DNA from: an uncultured Barnesiella sp. | Lineage (GTDB): Bacteria > Bacteroidota > Bacteroidia > Bacteroidales > Barnesiellaceae | Assembly: GCA_944320995.1 (NCBI GenBank) | Contig: CALUJQ010000002.1 | Span: forward strand, 62,001 to 126,000 | Direction: 5' to 3' | DNA length: 64,000 nucleotides | Part shown: positions 25,653 to 36,371 of the stretch, piece by piece | Layout: every line of letters starts with the position of its first letter | Numbering within the stretch: the first letter of the stretch is position 1 | Translations under genes and position numbers: made by a program | The notes under the pieces: generated by a model | Databases searched by the model: none | What the model saw: the letters and a program-made list of their open reading frames with translations, nothing else | Told to the model about the DNA's origin: nothing

Positions 25653-28433
25653 ATGCAAGAAAAACGATTATTTTTATTAGATGCCTACGCGCTTATTTAC
25701 CGCTCGTACTATGCGTTTATCAAAAATCCGAGAATCAACTCCAAAGGTATAAACACTTCTGCCATTCTGGGGTTCGTCAATACACTCGAAGAACTGTTGA
25801 AAAAAGAGAACCCTTCGCATATAGCTGTCGGGTTCGACCCGCAAGGCCCCACATTCCGCCACGAAGCCTACGAACAATATAAAGCCCAACGCGAAGAGAC
25901 TCCCGAAGTAATCCGCTACTCGGTCCCGATTATCAAAGAGATTATCCGCGCCTATAATATCCCTATTCTCGAAGTCCCCGGATTCGAAGCCGACGACGTC
26001 ATCGGAACATTGGCCAAACTGGCCGAGAAGGAGGGATTCGACACCTACATGATGACTCCCGACAAAGACTACGGACAATTGGTTTCTCCCCACATCTTCA
26101 TGTACCGTCCCAAATTCGGCGGCGATTTCGAAATACTGGGACCCGAGGAAATCAAAGCCAAATACAACATTCAATCCCCCGAACAGGTCATCGACATACT
26201 GGGATTGATGGGTGACAGTTCCGACAACATTCCCGGCTGCCCCGGAGTAGGTGAGAAAACAGCCGTTAAACTCATCTCCGATTTCGGAGGGATAGAAAAC
26301 CTGTTGGCCCACACCGACCAGTTGAAAGGCGCTCTTAAAACCAAAGTCGAGGAGAACCGTTCGCAAATAGAATTCTCCAGATTTTTAGCAACTATCCGAA
26401 CCGACGTTCCTGTTACCTTCGATGAAAAATCGCTCCGCCGAGAACCGGTTAACGGTGAAAAACTGAGGCCCATATTCGAAGAGTTGGAATTCCGTAACCT
26501 CACCGAACGGGTATTGGGCAATCAAGCTGCGGCCTCCGCCCCCAAACGGGTGGCACAACCTTCGCTTTTCGACCAGACCCCCGACCCCGAACCGGAAGAA
26601 CTGGCTGCTGTCGAATCTACCTTGGCCGACATTTCATCGACTCCGCATACCTACCATTTAACCGACACAACCGAACAAATGTGGGACTTGGCGGCCCTAC
26701 TCTCCTGCGCTCCGGCTTTTGCCTTCGACACCGAAACCACCGGTGTTGATCCCATGAACGTCGAGTTGGTAGGACTCTCTTTCGCCATCAAGGAACACGA
26801 AGCCTTTTATATCCCCATTCCCGAAGATCAGGAAAAAGCACGCGCGACAGTGAACATCTTCAAATCGGCATTGGAAAATCCCCGTTCTCTGAAAATCGGG
26901 CAGAACATCAAGTATGACTATATCGTCCTGCATAACTACGGTATCCACGTGAAAGGCGATTTCTTCGACACCATGGTCGCCCATTACCTGTTGCAACCCG
27001 AGCAATACCACAACATGGATTATCTGGCCAACATCTATCTTAAATATAAACCGGTTCCCATCGAAGAGTTGATAGGGCCCAAAGGGAAAAAACAACTCTC
27101 CATGCGGCAAGTCCCTGTCGAAGAGATATGCCGGTATGCCGCCGAAGACGCCGATATAACCCTGCAACTGAAAAACCGGCTCGAAAAGGAGCTGGCGGCC
27201 GAAAAGATGGAAAAACTTTTCTATGAGATTGAAATGCCTTTGACCCGGGTACTCGCCGATATGGAGATCGCCGGAGTAAATGTCGATATTACCGCACTGA
27301 AAAGTTCTTCCGATCTGCTCACCCGGCGGCTGGAAGAACTGGAACAGGAAATTTACCAACTGGCCGGAACCACCTTCAACGTCAGCTCGGCCCGACAAGT
27401 AGGCGAAATCCTTTTCGAACGGCTCAAAATCGACGAAAAGGCCAAAAAGACCAAAACCGGACAATACTCTACCACCGAGGAGATTCTCGAAAAACTGCGC
27501 TCCCGCCACCCCATTGTGGGCAAGATTCTCGACCAACGCGGCATTCGCAAACTGTTGAGCACCTATATCAACGCCTTGCCCGAACTGATTAACCCCAAGA
27601 CGGGCAAAATTCACACCTCGTTCAACCAAACGATTACGGCAACCGGGCGACTCAGTTCGAGCAACCCCAATCTGCAAAACATTCCTATCCGTGATAACGA
27701 AGGGCGTGAAATTCGACGGGCATTCGTCCCCGACCCGGGGTGTACCTTTTTTTCGGCCGACTACTCCCAAATCGAGTTACGCATCATGGCCCATCTCAGC
27801 GGCGACCGCCACATGATAGAGGCCTTCCGCGAAGGGTCGGACATTCACGCCGCCACCGCCGCAAAAATCTACAAAGTACCTATCGACAAGGTAACTCCCG
27901 ATATGCGGCGGAAAGCCAAAACCGCCAACTTCGGCATCATTTACGGCATCTCGGTATTCGGCCTCGCAGAACGGCTGAACATACCCCGAAGCGAAGCCAA
28001 AATCCTTATCGACGGCTATTTCGATAGCTATCCGCAAATCAAGGAATATATGAACAGAAGCATCGAAGTCGCTCGCGAAAAAGGGTATGTCGAGACCCTC
28101 TGCGGACGCAAACGAATGCTCCCCGACATCCACTCGCACAATAGCGTCGTGCGGGGCTATGCCGAGCGAAATGCCATCAATGCTCCCATACAAGGTAGTG
28201 CGGCCGATATTATCAAAATCGCCATGATACGTATCGCGCGTCGTCTCGAAGAGGAACATTTGCAAAGCCGCATGATTCTGCAAGTACACGACGAACTCAA
28301 CTTCAATGTCCCTACCGAAGAGTTGGAACGCGTAACCGCAATCGTCTGCGAAGAGATGGAAAACGCCTATCCTCTGCAAGTACCCCTATTGGCCGACTTC
28401 GGGACTGGCACAAACTGGCTGGAAGCCCATTAA
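25653..28433 (+). CDS. polA: DNA polymerase I
   Basis: 926 residues with all three activities. The 5' nuclease domain (about 1-290) has FLLDAYALIYRSYYAF, GFEADDVIGTLA and the helix-hairpin-helix GCPGVGEKTAVKL. The 3'-5' exonuclease (about 335-515) keeps FDTETTGVDP. The polymerase has DYSQIELRIMAHLSGD, RRKAKTANFGIIYGIS and QVHDELNFNV. It fills gaps in repair and removes Okazaki primers. It is followed by mfd after a gap of 81 bases. Confidence 0.98.
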   Translation: MQEKRLFLLDAYALIYRSYYAFIKNPRINSKGINTSAILGFVNTLEELLKKENPSHIAVGFDPQGPTFRHEAYEQYKAQREETPEVIRYSVPIIKEIIRAYNIPILEVPGFEADDVIGTLAKLAEKEGFDTYMMTPDKDYGQLVSPHIFMYRPKFGGDFEILGPEEIKAKYNIQSPEQVIDILGLMGDSSDNIPGCPGVGEKTAVKLISDFGGIENLLAHTDQLKGALKTKVEENRSQIEFSRFLATIRTDVPVTFDEKSLRREPVNGEKLRPIFEELEFRNLTERVLGNQAAASAPKRVAQPSLFDQTPDPEPEELAAVESTLADISSTPHTYHLTDTTEQMWDLAALLSCAPAFAFDTETTGVDPMNVELVGLSFAIKEHEAFYIPIPEDQEKARATVNIFKSALENPRSLKIGQNIKYDYIVLHNYGIHVKGDFFDTMVAHYLLQPEQYHNMDYLANIYLKYKPVPIEELIGPKGKKQLSMRQVPVEEICRYAAEDADITLQLKNRLEKELAAEKMEKLFYEIEMPLTRVLADMEIAGVNVDITALKSSSDLLTRRLEELEQEIYQLAGTTFNVSSARQVGEILFERLKIDEKAKKTKTGQYSTTEEILEKLRSRHPIVGKILDQRGIRKLLSTYINALPELINPKTGKIHTSFNQTITATGRLSSSNPNLQNIPIRDNEGREIRRAFVPDPGCTFFSADYSQIELRIMAHLSGDRHMIEAFREGSDIHAATAAKIYKVPIDKVTPDMRRKAKTANFGIIYGISVFGLAERLNIPRSEAKILIDGYFDSYPQIKEYMNRSIEVAREKGYVETLCGRKRMLPDIHSHNSVVRGYAERNAINAPIQGSAADIIKIAMIRIARRLEEEHLQSRMILQVHDELNFNVPTEELERVTAIVCEEMENAYPLQVPLLADFGTGTNWLEAH

Positions 28434-28514
28434 AGGGAAAAACGGGCCACGCGATATAGCCTTCGAAGAGAATAAATGCGTAATTTTGTTCCCGCTTAAC
28501 GACGATTGACAAAG

Positions 28515-31500
28515 ATGGATATTCAAAGTTTCTCTGCACTTTTCAACACGCCGGCGAGGCGTAAAGCCTTTTTGTCGCTGGTAACAGACAACCGAAAAAA
28601 AAATATCTTTATACAAGGCCTCGAAGGCTCTGCGACAGCACTCCTCTTTTCTTCTCTTTTGGATCACAAACAGGCTCATCTCATCATCGCCAACGATTTG
28701 GATGAAGCGGGTTATCTCTATAACGATTTGGTTCAGCTCAACGGCAACGAACGGGTACTCTTGTTTCCCTCGGGATACAAACGGGATATTAAATACGGGC
28801 AACCCGATCCCCCGTCCGAAATATTGAGAACCGAAGTTCTCAACCGGCTGAGTCAAAAAGGCGATGCCTTGCTGGTCGTCTCCTATCCCGAAGCCATTGC
28901 CGAAAAGGTTGTTCCTCCCCATACGCTGTCGGAACAAACCCTGCATATCGACAAAACAAAGAGATACGATATGGTTTCGCTCGCCGACCAACTGAGGGAG
29001 CAAGGATTTGAAGAGGTCGATTATGTGTACGAGCCGGGACAATTTGCCGTACGAGGCAGTATCCTCGACGTCTTTTCCTACACCAACGAACTGCCTTACC
29101 GTATTGACTTCTTTGGGAAAGAGGTCGAGAGTATCCGCACCTTCGAGGTCGAGACCCAGCTATCGAAAGAAAAACTCGACGAAGCCTATATCATCTCCAA
29201 CGTATGTAATTGCGAAGTTTCGGGTATCTCGATACTCGATTTCATCGACAAAAATACACTTTTACTATGCCATAACCTGTCGTGGGTTATCGACCGGATT
29301 ACAGCCATCGCCTCCGAATCGCTTTCGGAGCAAACCCTCATCGCCGAAGAGGGTGACCGGTATGCCATGCAGAAGATTATCGATGCCGACGCATTTAAAC
29401 GAAAAATAATCGACTTCCGACGCATCGACTACGGAAATGCCAGTGAAGCCCCGGCCCCGGCCATCATCAGGTTCAACTGCACCCCACAAGGCATTTACCA
29501 CAAGAATTTCGATCTGGTAAGCCAATCTTTTTCCCAATTCATCGAGAAAAAATACACCCTCTACATACTTAGCGACAGCGAAAAACAGATCGAACGCCTA
29601 CAAGCCATCTTCGAAGAACGAGGCGAATCGATCACCTTCACTCCCGTATTAAAAACCCTGCACGAAGGATTTATCGACAATGACCTGAAAATTTGCTGTT
29701 TCACCGACCACCAAATTTTCGACCGGTTCCATAAATATACCCTCAAAAGCGAACATGCCCGATCGGGCAAACTGGCACTCTCGCTGAAAGAACTCAACCA
29801 AATAGAGGTAGGCGACTATATAGTCCACGTAGATCACGGCATAGGACGTTTCGGCGGATTGATCCGTACCGAAATCAATGGGAAGATGCAAGAAGTCATC
29901 AAACTCACCTACCAAAACGACGACATCATTTTCGTAAGTATTCACGCCCTTCACAAGTTGGCAAAATACCGCGCCAAAGAGGGCGAAGCTCCCCGCGTCA
30001 ACAAACTGGGAAGCGGAGCATGGGAACGCATGAAAGAGAAGACCAAAGGCAAAATGAAAGAGATTGCCCGCGACCTCATCAAACTTTATGCCGCCCGCAA
30101 ACAGGAAAAAGGGTTTGCTTTCTCGCCCGACTCTTTCCTGCAACAAGAATTGGAAGCCTCTTTCATCTATGAAGATACTCCCGACCAAATAAAATCGACA
30201 GCCGAGGTGAAAGCCGATATGGAGCGCGAGCGCCCCATGGACCGGCTCATTTGCGGCGACGTAGGTTTCGGGAAAACCGAAATCGCCATACGGGCGGCAT
30301 TCAAAGCCACCTGCGACAACAAGCAAGTAGCCGTTCTCGTCCCCACCACCGTACTGGCATTCCAACACTATCAAACTTTCAAAGAACGGTTAAAAGAGTT
30401 TCCCGTCCGCATCGAATACCTCAGCCGAGCCCGCAAGGCATCGGACACAAAAGCAATCCTTAAAGACCTCGCCGAACGTAAAATCGACATCATCATAGGC
30501 ACACACAAGCTCATCGGCAAGGATGTAAAATTCAAAGACTTGGGCCTGTTGATTATCGACGAAGAACAGAAATTCGGAGTCGCCGTCAAAGAAAAGCTCA
30601 AACAGATGAAGGTCAACGTCGATACCCTTACCATGTCGGCAACCCCCATACCCCGCACACTGCAATTCTCCTTGATGGGCGCACGCGACCTGTCGGTCAT
30701 CTCCACCCCTCCGGCCAACCGATACCCCATTCAAACCGAAGTACACGCCTTCAACGACGATATTATCAAAGAAGCCATTAATTTCGAGATGAGCCGGGGA
30801 GGCCAAATTTTCTTTGTCAACAACCGTATTCCCCAACTATACGAACTCGAAAACACCATACACCGGCTCGTCCCCGATGCCCGTATCGTCATCGGCCACG
30901 GACAAATGCCCCCCGAGAAACTCGAACAGGCTATCATCGATTTCGTCAACTACGACTACGATGTGCTGCTGGCTACCACGATTATCGAATCGGGAATCGA
31001 TATGCCCAACACCAACACGATTATCATCAACGATGCCCAAAATTTCGGATTGAGCGAACTGCATCAACTGCGAGGCCGTGTAGGCCGCAGCAACCGTAAG
31101 GCTTTCTGTTACCTCCTTACCCCGCCCCGGCACACCTTCTCGGTCGATGCCCGGCGACGACTGCAAGCCATCGAGAGTTTCTCGGAACTGGGAAGCGGCA
31201 TACACATCGCCATGCAAGATCTCGACATTCGAGGCGCCGGGAATCTCTTGGGAGCCGAACAGAGCGGATTCATCGCCGATTTGGGCTACGAAACGTATCA
31301 GAAAATCTTGAAAGAAGCTGTCGAGGAATTGAAAAACGACGAATTCAGCGACCTCTACTACGGAAGTAACTCGGAAGCAAAACCCGAAGAATTTGTCTCG
31401 GAATGTACAATCGAATCCGATTTGGAAATTCTATTCCCCGCAGACTATGTACCGCAAGAATCGGAACGTATCTCTCTCTACCAAGAACTTGACAACATGG

Positions 31501-31859
31501 AACGTGAAAGCGATATACGCCAATTCTGCGAACGGCTCGAAGACCGGTTCGGACGTATCCCATACGAAGCAATGGAATTGATACGGGTCGTCCGGCTAAG
31601 GAGATTGGCCCGACAATTAGGTATCGAAAAAGTGGGCTTAAAACAGGGTTATATGTATCTTTATTTCGTCTCGGACGAGCATGTCGCTTACTACCAATCG
31701 GCCGCATTCGGCCGCATATTGGGCTTCTTGCAAAAGAATCCCAAGCAATGCAAATTGCGGGAGATAAACGGACGACGATCACTCTCGATAAAAGATATTA
31801 TTTCGGTGGAATCGGCGGTTGAGGTGTTGCAGGAGATGTTGCAGACCGACCCGGTTTAA
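28515..31859 (+). CDS. mfd: Transcription-repair coupling factor
   Basis: 1114 residues from ATG 28515; a TTG three codons upstream (28506) is less likely. It displaces RNA polymerase stalled at DNA lesions and recruits UvrA. The N-terminal UvrB-like part is followed by the polymerase-interacting domain (VGDYIVHVDHGIGRFGG). The RecG-type translocase follows with Walker A GDVGFGKTE, the DEEQKFGV box, TMSATPIPRT and QLRGRVGRS, and then the C-terminal D7 domain. The last 62 bases overlap the 3' end of the convergent MscS gene. Confidence 0.97.
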   Translation: MDIQSFSALFNTPARRKAFLSLVTDNRKKNIFIQGLEGSATALLFSSLLDHKQAHLIIANDLDEAGYLYNDLVQLNGNERVLLFPSGYKRDIKYGQPDPPSEILRTEVLNRLSQKGDALLVVSYPEAIAEKVVPPHTLSEQTLHIDKTKRYDMVSLADQLREQGFEEVDYVYEPGQFAVRGSILDVFSYTNELPYRIDFFGKEVESIRTFEVETQLSKEKLDEAYIISNVCNCEVSGISILDFIDKNTLLLCHNLSWVIDRITAIASESLSEQTLIAEEGDRYAMQKIIDADAFKRKIIDFRRIDYGNASEAPAPAIIRFNCTPQGIYHKNFDLVSQSFSQFIEKKYTLYILSDSEKQIERLQAIFEERGESITFTPVLKTLHEGFIDNDLKICCFTDHQIFDRFHKYTLKSEHARSGKLALSLKELNQIEVGDYIVHVDHGIGRFGGLIRTEINGKMQEVIKLTYQNDDIIFVSIHALHKLAKYRAKEGEAPRVNKLGSGAWERMKEKTKGKMKEIARDLIKLYAARKQEKGFAFSPDSFLQQELEASFIYEDTPDQIKSTAEVKADMERERPMDRLICGDVGFGKTEIAIRAAFKATCDNKQVAVLVPTTVLAFQHYQTFKERLKEFPVRIEYLSRARKASDTKAILKDLAERKIDIIIGTHKLIGKDVKFKDLGLLIIDEEQKFGVAVKEKLKQMKVNVDTLTMSATPIPRTLQFSLMGARDLSVISTPPANRYPIQTEVHAFNDDIIKEAINFEMSRGGQIFFVNNRIPQLYELENTIHRLVPDARIVIGHGQMPPEKLEQAIIDFVNYDYDVLLATTIIESGIDMPNTNTIIINDAQNFGLSELHQLRGRVGRSNRKAFCYLLTPPRHTFSVDARRRLQAIESFSELGSGIHIAMQDLDIRGAGNLLGAEQSGFIADLGYETYQKILKEAVEELKNDEFSDLYYGSNSEAKPEEFVSECTIESDLEILFPADYVPQESERISLYQELDNMERESDIRQFCERLEDRFGRIPYEAMELIRVVRLRRLARQLGIEKVGLKQGYMYLYFVSDEHVAYYQSAAFGRILGFLQKNPKQCKLREINGRRSLSIKDIISVESAVEVLQEMLQTDPV

Positions 31860-33210
31860 CCGTATTTTCCTCTACGGCCGATTGCGATTTCATCGTGCCA
31901 ACCGGGATTCCATACAATTCGTCGGGACGATGACCGGCTGTCAACAAGGCTGCATTGATGTAATCGCGACTCGACGGATTTTGGAACGGATAGAGACCAA
32001 ACTGTGGCATGATAGCCGCATAATGTTCGAAAATTTCGGACTGTATCGACTCATAACTCACCCAATCGGTATTATTCGAGAAACAATACAGTTGCACGGG
32101 TAAGCCATTATCGGTAGGGTCGAGTGTTCGCACCATCAAAATCATTTGCCCGGCAATAAATTTATGTTGCTGCAAATAAAGAGTCATATAGGCCCTAAAC
32201 AGCCCTAAGTTCGTTTCTATGGTTCCATTCACCAATCCCAAACTGTTTTGTGTATTTTCGATTGTCCCATGTTGCTGTTGAGAGCCTTTTTTCTCGATGA
32301 AATCGCGCAAAATATCGATTTTCTTCATTTCTTCCAAGAACTCAGGAGTACAGAATTTCACCGTACTTAAATCAATCGTAAACGATCGCATGATGCGTCG
32401 TCCTCCCGCTTCGACCATACCCCGCCAGTTTTGAACCTCGCCCGAAACAAGCGAATAGGGAGGCAAAGTCACAATGGTATTGTCGAAGTTCTGCACCTTC
32501 ACCGTATCGAGAGAGACATCGATGACAATGCCGTTTACACTCCCTCCCGGCACTACAATCCAGTCACCGTTGCGAATCATGTCGTTTTGCGACAATTGCA
32601 CCCCGGCCACAAAGCCCAAAATACTGTCTTTGAAAACCAACATCAACACAGCAGCAAATGCGCCTAATCCTGTAATCAAAGCCATGGGCGAACGTTCTAT
32701 CAAAATCGATACGGTTACAATCACCCAAAAACCGGCAAGCAACCCTTTGATGATTTGAATCATTCCTTTCATGGGACGATTGCGCAAGGCCGTGCGGGGT
32801 GAATAGATTTTCCAAAAGACCGACAACTGCGTATTAATCGAGAAAACAATCACTCCCAACACATAAATCCAACTCAGTTTCTCGATAAGTTTCAAAAAAG
32901 CCGGTGTGCCATGGAAAGCAAACGGCAACAGAGCCAATATCACCAAAGGCGGAATAATATGGGTCATGCGAGTAAAAATATGCGCCTCAGCCAAACCTTT
33001 GATCAAACTGCTCCCCCGATACTGAGCCAACTTTTGAATCCCGTAAATTACGATTACCCGCAAGATACGTCCCACTACAATAGCAATCAAGAAGACCAAA
33101 ACACTATACACAATTTGGGCCAATACTGGCGAGGACTCACCCGTAAACCGCAACAACAAGGTAGAGACCCACTCCATAAGCCGGTCGGCTATTTCATACG
33201 CTTTATTCAT
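31798..33210 (-). CDS. MscS-family mechanosensitive channel
   Basis: 470 residues with five or six N-terminal membrane segments (about 20-185). The MscS core follows: GLGAFAAVLMLVFKDSILGF is the pore helix region, followed by VAGVQLSQNDMIRNGDWI and the beta domain (TLPPYSLVSGEVQNWRGM). The length and the large N-terminus resemble YbdG-type channels. It releases solutes under osmotic downshock. The Pro-rich C-terminus (PATPQPPIPPK) is encoded opposite the end of mfd, with 62 bases shared. Confidence 0.93.
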   Translation of the reverse strand: MNKAYEIADRLMEWVSTLLLRFTGESSPVLAQIVYSVLVFLIAIVVGRILRVIVIYGIQKLAQYRGSSLIKGLAEAHIFTRMTHIIPPLVILALLPFAFHGTPAFLKLIEKLSWIYVLGVIVFSINTQLSVFWKIYSPRTALRNRPMKGMIQIIKGLLAGFWVIVTVSILIERSPMALITGLGAFAAVLMLVFKDSILGFVAGVQLSQNDMIRNGDWIVVPGGSVNGIVIDVSLDTVKVQNFDNTIVTLPPYSLVSGEVQNWRGMVEAGGRRIMRSFTIDLSTVKFCTPEFLEEMKKIDILRDFIEKKGSQQQHGTIENTQNSLGLVNGTIETNLGLFRAYMTLYLQQHKFIAGQMILMVRTLDPTDNGLPVQLYCFSNNTDWVSYESIQSEIFEHYAAIMPQFGLYPFQNPSSRDYINAALLTAGHRPDELYGIPVGTMKSQSAVEENTVKPGRSATSPATPQPPIPPK

Positions 33211-33347
33211 CGATCCTTTTTTCGATTAAAACACCGCTCCACTCTTTTAGGTTCATGATCTGCTTAGACCAACCATGATAACTGTTCTTCTCTCCCTTCA
33301 ATATCAATAATGAAACTATTGAAAGGTCAAAGTACAAAAAGATTACG

Positions 33348-33431
33348 TATCTTTGCACAGTCGGCAAAAATAGGATTCATTCCGGCGAGACAAAACGAGA
33401 TGGTTTTTGCGCAGGGGCTATGCTATCTTTG
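33348..33431 (+). promoter_or_regulatory. Possible tandem promoter elements for ychF
   Basis: Two exact TATCTTTG -7 boxes occur at 33348-33355 and 33424-33431, each followed by GCAC. TTTTTG at 33404-33409 precedes the second by 14 bases. The -33 spacing is not ideal for either. Confidence 0.45.
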
Positions 33432-33474
33432 CACCGTTTTTTTCGAAAAAATATAAACAAAACTATTTGATATA

Positions 33475-34578
33475 ATGAGTTTACAATGTGGCATAGTCGG
33501 GTTACCCAATGTAGGTAAATCGACTTTATTCAACTGCTTGTCCAATGCCAAAGCACAATCGGCCAACTTCCCGTTTTGCACGATAGAACCTAACGTAGGT
33601 GTGATAACGGTTCCCGACGAACGATTGAACAAACTGGCCGAATTGGTTCACCCCCAACGCATTGTCCCTACGACTGTCGAGATCGTCGATATTGCCGGAT
33701 TGGTGAAAGGGGCAAGCAAAGGCGAAGGCTTAGGGAACAAATTCCTCGCCAACATTCGGGAAACCGACGCAATCCTGCATGTATTGCGCTGTTTCGACGA
33801 TGACAATATCACCCATGTCGATGGATCGGTCAATCCGGTTCGTGACAAAGAGATCATCGACTTCGAATTGCAACTCAAAGATTTGGAAACTATCGAAGCC
33901 CGCATCTCAAAGGTACAAAAACAGGCACAAACCGGAGGAGACAAAACGGCCAAAGTGGCCTACGAAGTATTAAGCCGGTACAAAGAGGCTCTCGAGCAGG
34001 GAAAAGCTGCCCGTACCGTGACGTTCGAAACCAAAGATGAACAGAAAATCGCACATGACCTCTTCTTGCTCACCAACAAACCGGTAATGTATATCTGTAA
34101 CGTTGACGACAATAGCGCCGTAACGGGCAACAAATATGTCGATATGGTACGGGAAGCCGTCAAGGACGAGAATGCCGAGATCCTTATCCTTGCCGCCAAA
34201 ACCGAATCGGAAATTGCCGAGTTCGAAACTTACGAGGAGCGTCAAATGTTCCTCAACGAAATAGGCCTCGAAGAGTCGGGAGTATCGCGCCTTATCCGCG
34301 CAGCATACAGCCTGCTCAATCTCGAAACCTATTTTACCGCCGGGCCACAAGAGGTGCGCGCATGGACTTACCTGAAAGGGAGCAAGGCACCACAATGTGC
34401 CGGTATCATTCACACCGATTTCGAAAAAGGCTTTATCCGCGCCGAAGTCATCAAATATGACGACTACATCGCCCTCGGCTCGGAATCGGCTTGCAAAGAG
34501 GCCGGAAAAATGTATATCGAAGGGAAAGATTATGTCGTTCAAGACGGCGACATCATGCACTTCCGTTTCAACGTGTAA
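33475..34578 (+). CDS. ychF: Ribosome-binding P-loop ATPase YchF
   Basis: 367 residues, the family length. Walker A GLPNVGKSTLFNCL (8-21), switch DIAGLVKGASKGEGLGN, and the altered G4 motif NVDD that explains ATP preference over GTP. A coiled-coil insert (about 130-200) and a C-terminal TGS domain (about 280-367) complete it. It binds ribosomes and affects stress responses and translation. It is a single gene ending at a very strong hairpin. Confidence 0.97.
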   Translation: MSLQCGIVGLPNVGKSTLFNCLSNAKAQSANFPFCTIEPNVGVITVPDERLNKLAELVHPQRIVPTTVEIVDIAGLVKGASKGEGLGNKFLANIRETDAILHVLRCFDDDNITHVDGSVNPVRDKEIIDFELQLKDLETIEARISKVQKQAQTGGDKTAKVAYEVLSRYKEALEQGKAARTVTFETKDEQKIAHDLFLLTNKPVMYICNVDDNSAVTGNKYVDMVREAVKDENAEILILAAKTESEIAEFETYEERQMFLNEIGLEESGVSRLIRAAYSLLNLETYFTAGPQEVRAWTYLKGSKAPQCAGIIHTDFEKGFIRAEVIKYDDYIALGSESACKEAGKMYIEGKDYVVQDGDIMHFRFNV

Positions 34579-34594
34579 GATCTATCATATCATA

Positions 34595-34641
34595 AAACAA
34601 GGAAGCGGCGGAGGACAATGTCCTCCGCCGCTTCCTTGTTT
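34595..34641. terminator. Perfect 21-base-pair hairpin between ychF and the S41 protease
   Basis: 34595-34615 pairs without mismatch with 34621-34641 around a five-base loop. It lies 16 bases after the ychF stop and 25 before the S41 protease stop. Short T/A runs on both flanks fit a bidirectional terminator. Confidence 0.85.
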
Positions 34642-34666
34642 CTATACCCACCTTTATAACGGCCGA

Positions 34667-36343
34667 TTATTTCTCTGCCTCGACATTCAGGATCTTGTAG
34701 TAACGCGCTTTATTGTTTACAATCGCACAAGCCTCTTCCAAATCCTTGTCGTTTTTAATCGACTCGATAATCTCCCCCTTTTGGAAATAGTAACGTTTTA
34801 CAATCTCGGCCGAAAGCAAATGGGCGATTTCATCGCGAAAAGTATCTAAATCGCGATCTAAATCGTGATTCAAACAGGCCTCCAAAGCCTCAAACTGTTT
34901 CTGCGTATTTTCATCAAAATAACCTTCGAATTTGGCAACCTCCTTCAAGTCGGAAAGGATACGCTCGCTCTGTTTGTCGTATTTGAAATTTTTCGATTTC
35001 ACAAAATCCTTGAATGCCTCATACTCTTCGTCAGAAAGTGTAAATTCTTTGGGACCGGCTATCGTATCGTGTTGTGCCGCGTAACGGGTTGCATAATCAA
35101 AGAAATAGAAGTCTTTCATCAAATAATAGCTAATGTTGCTGCCTCGCTCGACCTCGGGTTCGACATCGGGCTTTATACCCCCACCGTCGCGTACAATACG
35201 TCCATGTGCAGTCTTGAATTCATTGGTAAGGCTGTCGGGGATACGGGCCACACTTCCGTCGGGATTACGGTGTGAATAGTCTATTGCCTGTATCAACCGT
35301 CCGCTGGGAATATAATAGCGAGCAATCGTAACCTTCAACATTCCGTTATAGGGCAACGGACGGGTCGATTGAACCAATCCTTTGCCATAGGAACGGGAAC
35401 CGATAATGACTGCCCGATCGAGATCTTGCAAAGCCCCGGCCACAATCTCCGACGATGAAGCGGTACCCCCGTCGATCAACACAGCCAACGGGATATCCAC
35501 ATCGATCGGTTCTTGTGTGGTTTTATAAATCTTGTCCATCTTTTTGTTGCGTCCGCGGGTAGAAAGCACCTCCACCCCTTTGGGGACGAACAAATTGACT
35601 ATCTGAACGGATTGCTCCAAAATACCGCCGCCATTGCCTCGCAAATCGAGAACCAACGAAGTGACTCCCCGACGTTTCAAATCTTGCAACGCCCGCTTCA
35701 CCTCTTCGGCCGACGAATCGGTAAAACTGCTCAGATAGATATAACCTACGCTGTCGCATACTATATCGTAATAGGGCACGGCCGGCATCTGGATTTTCTT
35801 ACGAACCAAATCAAACGAAAGCAGACCTTCGACATCGGGGCGTTCGACCGTCACTTTCAGTTTTGTATTGGCCGGGCCTTTCAACCGCTCGCTCACCTTA
35901 GCGCTCTTCCAACCCAATACCGTATCATTATCGATCATCACAATCTTATCGCCCGGTCGCAACCCTGCCAATTGGGCCGGCATTCCTTCGTAAGGCTCCG
36001 AAATATAGACGGCATTATCGCGTTCCATGATAAACGAACCTATGCCGGCATATTCGCCCGTTGTAGAAAAAAAGAAATCTTCCTTCTCTTGCTCGGGAAT
36101 ATATTCGGTATATGGGTCCAAACGGGCCAACATGGAATTTATCCCATCATTAATCGCCTTCTCGGCATTGATCGTATCGACATAAAACAGATTTAACTCT
36201 TTAAAGAGCGAGTTGAATATATCGAGATTTCGCGAAATTTCGAAATTCCGCCCATCAGTCTTATCGGCTTGGACTCTATTCGTAATACTGCCCGAAAGCA
36301 ATAGCATGATTACGAGAACAAAACTCCATTTTCTTTTTCTCAT
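34667..36343 (-). CDS. S41 C-terminal processing peptidase with PDZ domain
   Basis: 558 residues from the ATG at 36343, where the signal-anchor MRKRKWSFVLVIMLLLSGS begins; a longer open frame reaches into the next gene. A PDZ domain (about 85-165; GSFIMERDNAVYISEPYEG) precedes the tail-specific protease domain. The catalytic Ser is in GGTASSSEIVAG and the Lys in GSRSYGKGLVQ. A helical C-terminal part of about 150 residues follows. It trims proteins in the periplasm. The PfkB kinase gene lies 28 bases upstream on the same strand. Confidence 0.94.
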   Translation of the reverse strand: MRKRKWSFVLVIMLLLSGSITNRVQADKTDGRNFEISRNLDIFNSLFKELNLFYVDTINAEKAINDGINSMLARLDPYTEYIPEQEKEDFFFSTTGEYAGIGSFIMERDNAVYISEPYEGMPAQLAGLRPGDKIVMIDNDTVLGWKSAKVSERLKGPANTKLKVTVERPDVEGLLSFDLVRKKIQMPAVPYYDIVCDSVGYIYLSSFTDSSAEEVKRALQDLKRRGVTSLVLDLRGNGGGILEQSVQIVNLFVPKGVEVLSTRGRNKKMDKIYKTTQEPIDVDIPLAVLIDGGTASSSEIVAGALQDLDRAVIIGSRSYGKGLVQSTRPLPYNGMLKVTIARYYIPSGRLIQAIDYSHRNPDGSVARIPDSLTNEFKTAHGRIVRDGGGIKPDVEPEVERGSNISYYLMKDFYFFDYATRYAAQHDTIAGPKEFTLSDEEYEAFKDFVKSKNFKYDKQSERILSDLKEVAKFEGYFDENTQKQFEALEACLNHDLDRDLDTFRDEIAHLLSAEIVKRYYFQKGEIIESIKNDKDLEEACAIVNNKARYYKILNVEAEK

Positions 36344-36371
36344 TTCTATACTTTTAATCTTACGAAGATAA

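Noticed and set aside
26697..27770. A 357-codon open frame on the minus strand inside polA.
   Set aside because: Antisense to intact exonuclease and polymerase domains of polA; no recognisable motif.
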